Shown here piece after piece: positions 23,562 to 23,986 of a stretch of 23,986 nt of DNA (positions are counted from its first letter, which is position 1; each line of letters opens with the position of its first letter). The notes under the pieces were generated by a model. That model had not been told where the DNA came from, made no database searches, and was given only the letters and a program-made list of their open reading frames with translations. The stretch is taken from positions 1 through 23,986 of the forward strand of contig JAFDBA010000062.1 in the NCBI GenBank assembly GCA_019313505.1, in the 5' to 3' direction. Position numbers and translations under genes: made by a program. The DNA comes from Deltaproteobacteria bacterium (GTDB lineage Bacteria; Desulfobacterota; Desulfobacteria; Desulfobacterales; UBA11574).

Positions 23562-23986
23562 ATGATAGAAAAACATATTCAACAACCATTCAAGGAGCCA
23601 GATAGATTGCGAGGCAAATTTGCAACTTTTATCGCAAGTGTTCCCTATAATCGTATTGCAAGCATCGGCAGGGTATTAGGGATGTTTATGTACGTTATAG
23701 ATGTGAGGCATCAACGGATCGTCAGGCGCAACTTGAAATTTGTCTATCCGGAATGGCCAACCGAGCGAGTTAAAAAAATTTCCAAACGCATTTTTCAAAA
23801 CTTAGGTATCACCATTCTGGAAATTTGCCAGATGATCTGTTTTTCCAGCGATGATATCATGGACAGAGTTAAAATCAGGGGTGAAGAGCATCTGCTGAAT
23901 GCCATGCATAACGATAAGGGGGCGATATTGATATCTGCCCATCTTGGAAACTGGGAAATTGGACTATTATATTTAGTTTTGCATTC
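23562..23986 (+). CDS. LpxL/HtrB-type Kdo2-lipid A acyltransferase, 5' part
   Basis: Membrane acyltransferase that adds a secondary acyl chain to Kdo2-lipid A. The reading frame is open from ATG 23562 to the window edge, 141 codons, and lacks a stop because the window ends. The N-terminal region has RRNLKFVYPEW, typical of the LpxL/LpxM family, and the catalytic HX4E motif in SAHLGNWEIG. Full members are about 300 residues, so roughly half is visible. Which LpxL/M/P type it is cannot be decided. The ATG follows directly on a long inverted repeat and no clear SD is seen. Confidence 0.88.
   Translation, partial: MIEKHIQQPFKEPDRLRGKFATFIASVPYNRIASIGRVLGMFMYVIDVRHQRIVRRNLKFVYPEWPTERVKKISKRIFQNLGITILEICQMICFSSDDIMDRVKIRGEEHLLNAMHNDKGAILISAHLGNWEIGLLYLVLH

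Overview
The window looks like chromosome of a Gram-negative sulfate-reducer-type bacterium (Desulfobacterota, probably Desulfobacterales). The reasons are the gene order lolC/E-lolD-bamA-skp-lpxD-fabZ-lpxA-lpxI-(Gfo/Idh)-lpxB-msbA, the use of LpxI instead of LpxH, moderately AT-rich DNA, and intergenic palindromic repeats of a style I associate with that group. The taxonomic call is an inference, not a search result.

Region 1 (1-14799, all + strand) is a tightly packed outer-membrane biogenesis supercluster. It holds lipoprotein release (LolC/E, LolD), beta-barrel assembly (BamA with an extra N-terminal domain, plus an Skp-type chaperone), lipid A assembly (LpxD, FabZ, LpxA, LpxI, LpxB), lipid A flipping (MsbA) and the LPS transport permeases LptF and LptG. 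Many genes overlap or are a few bases apart, so most of it is probably one or a few transcripts. A Gfo/Idh/MocA oxidoreductase sits between lpxI and lpxB, close to the position of gnnA in bacteria that make amide-linked lipid A.

Region 2 (14800-20207) is an accessory LPS-decoration segment. It has a kinase-fold protein, an ICMT/PEMT-type membrane methyltransferase and lpxK on +, then a KdkA-like Kdo kinase and a family 9 glycosyltransferase on -. It is riddled with a small non-coding mobile element (MITE). There are three longer copies (142, 180 and 169 bp) and one 36-bp terminal-repeats-only copy. Each is flanked by its own perfect 5-bp target duplication, and each lies just upstream of a start codon with the same end facing the gene. 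A small broken reading frame lies at about 20011-20181.

Region 3 (20208-23986, +) holds a second Gfo/Idh oxidoreductase, a radical SAM enzyme and a second family 9 glycosyltransferase, probably a core-sugar synthesis and transfer unit. It ends in the 5' part of an LpxL/HtrB-type acyltransferase cut by the window edge.

Three further long imperfect inverted repeats occupy the gaps lptF/lptG, methyltransferase/lpxK and glycosyltransferase/lpxL. No rRNA, tRNA or CRISPR was seen. No gene-free gap exceeds 300 bp; the largest is 19931-20207.
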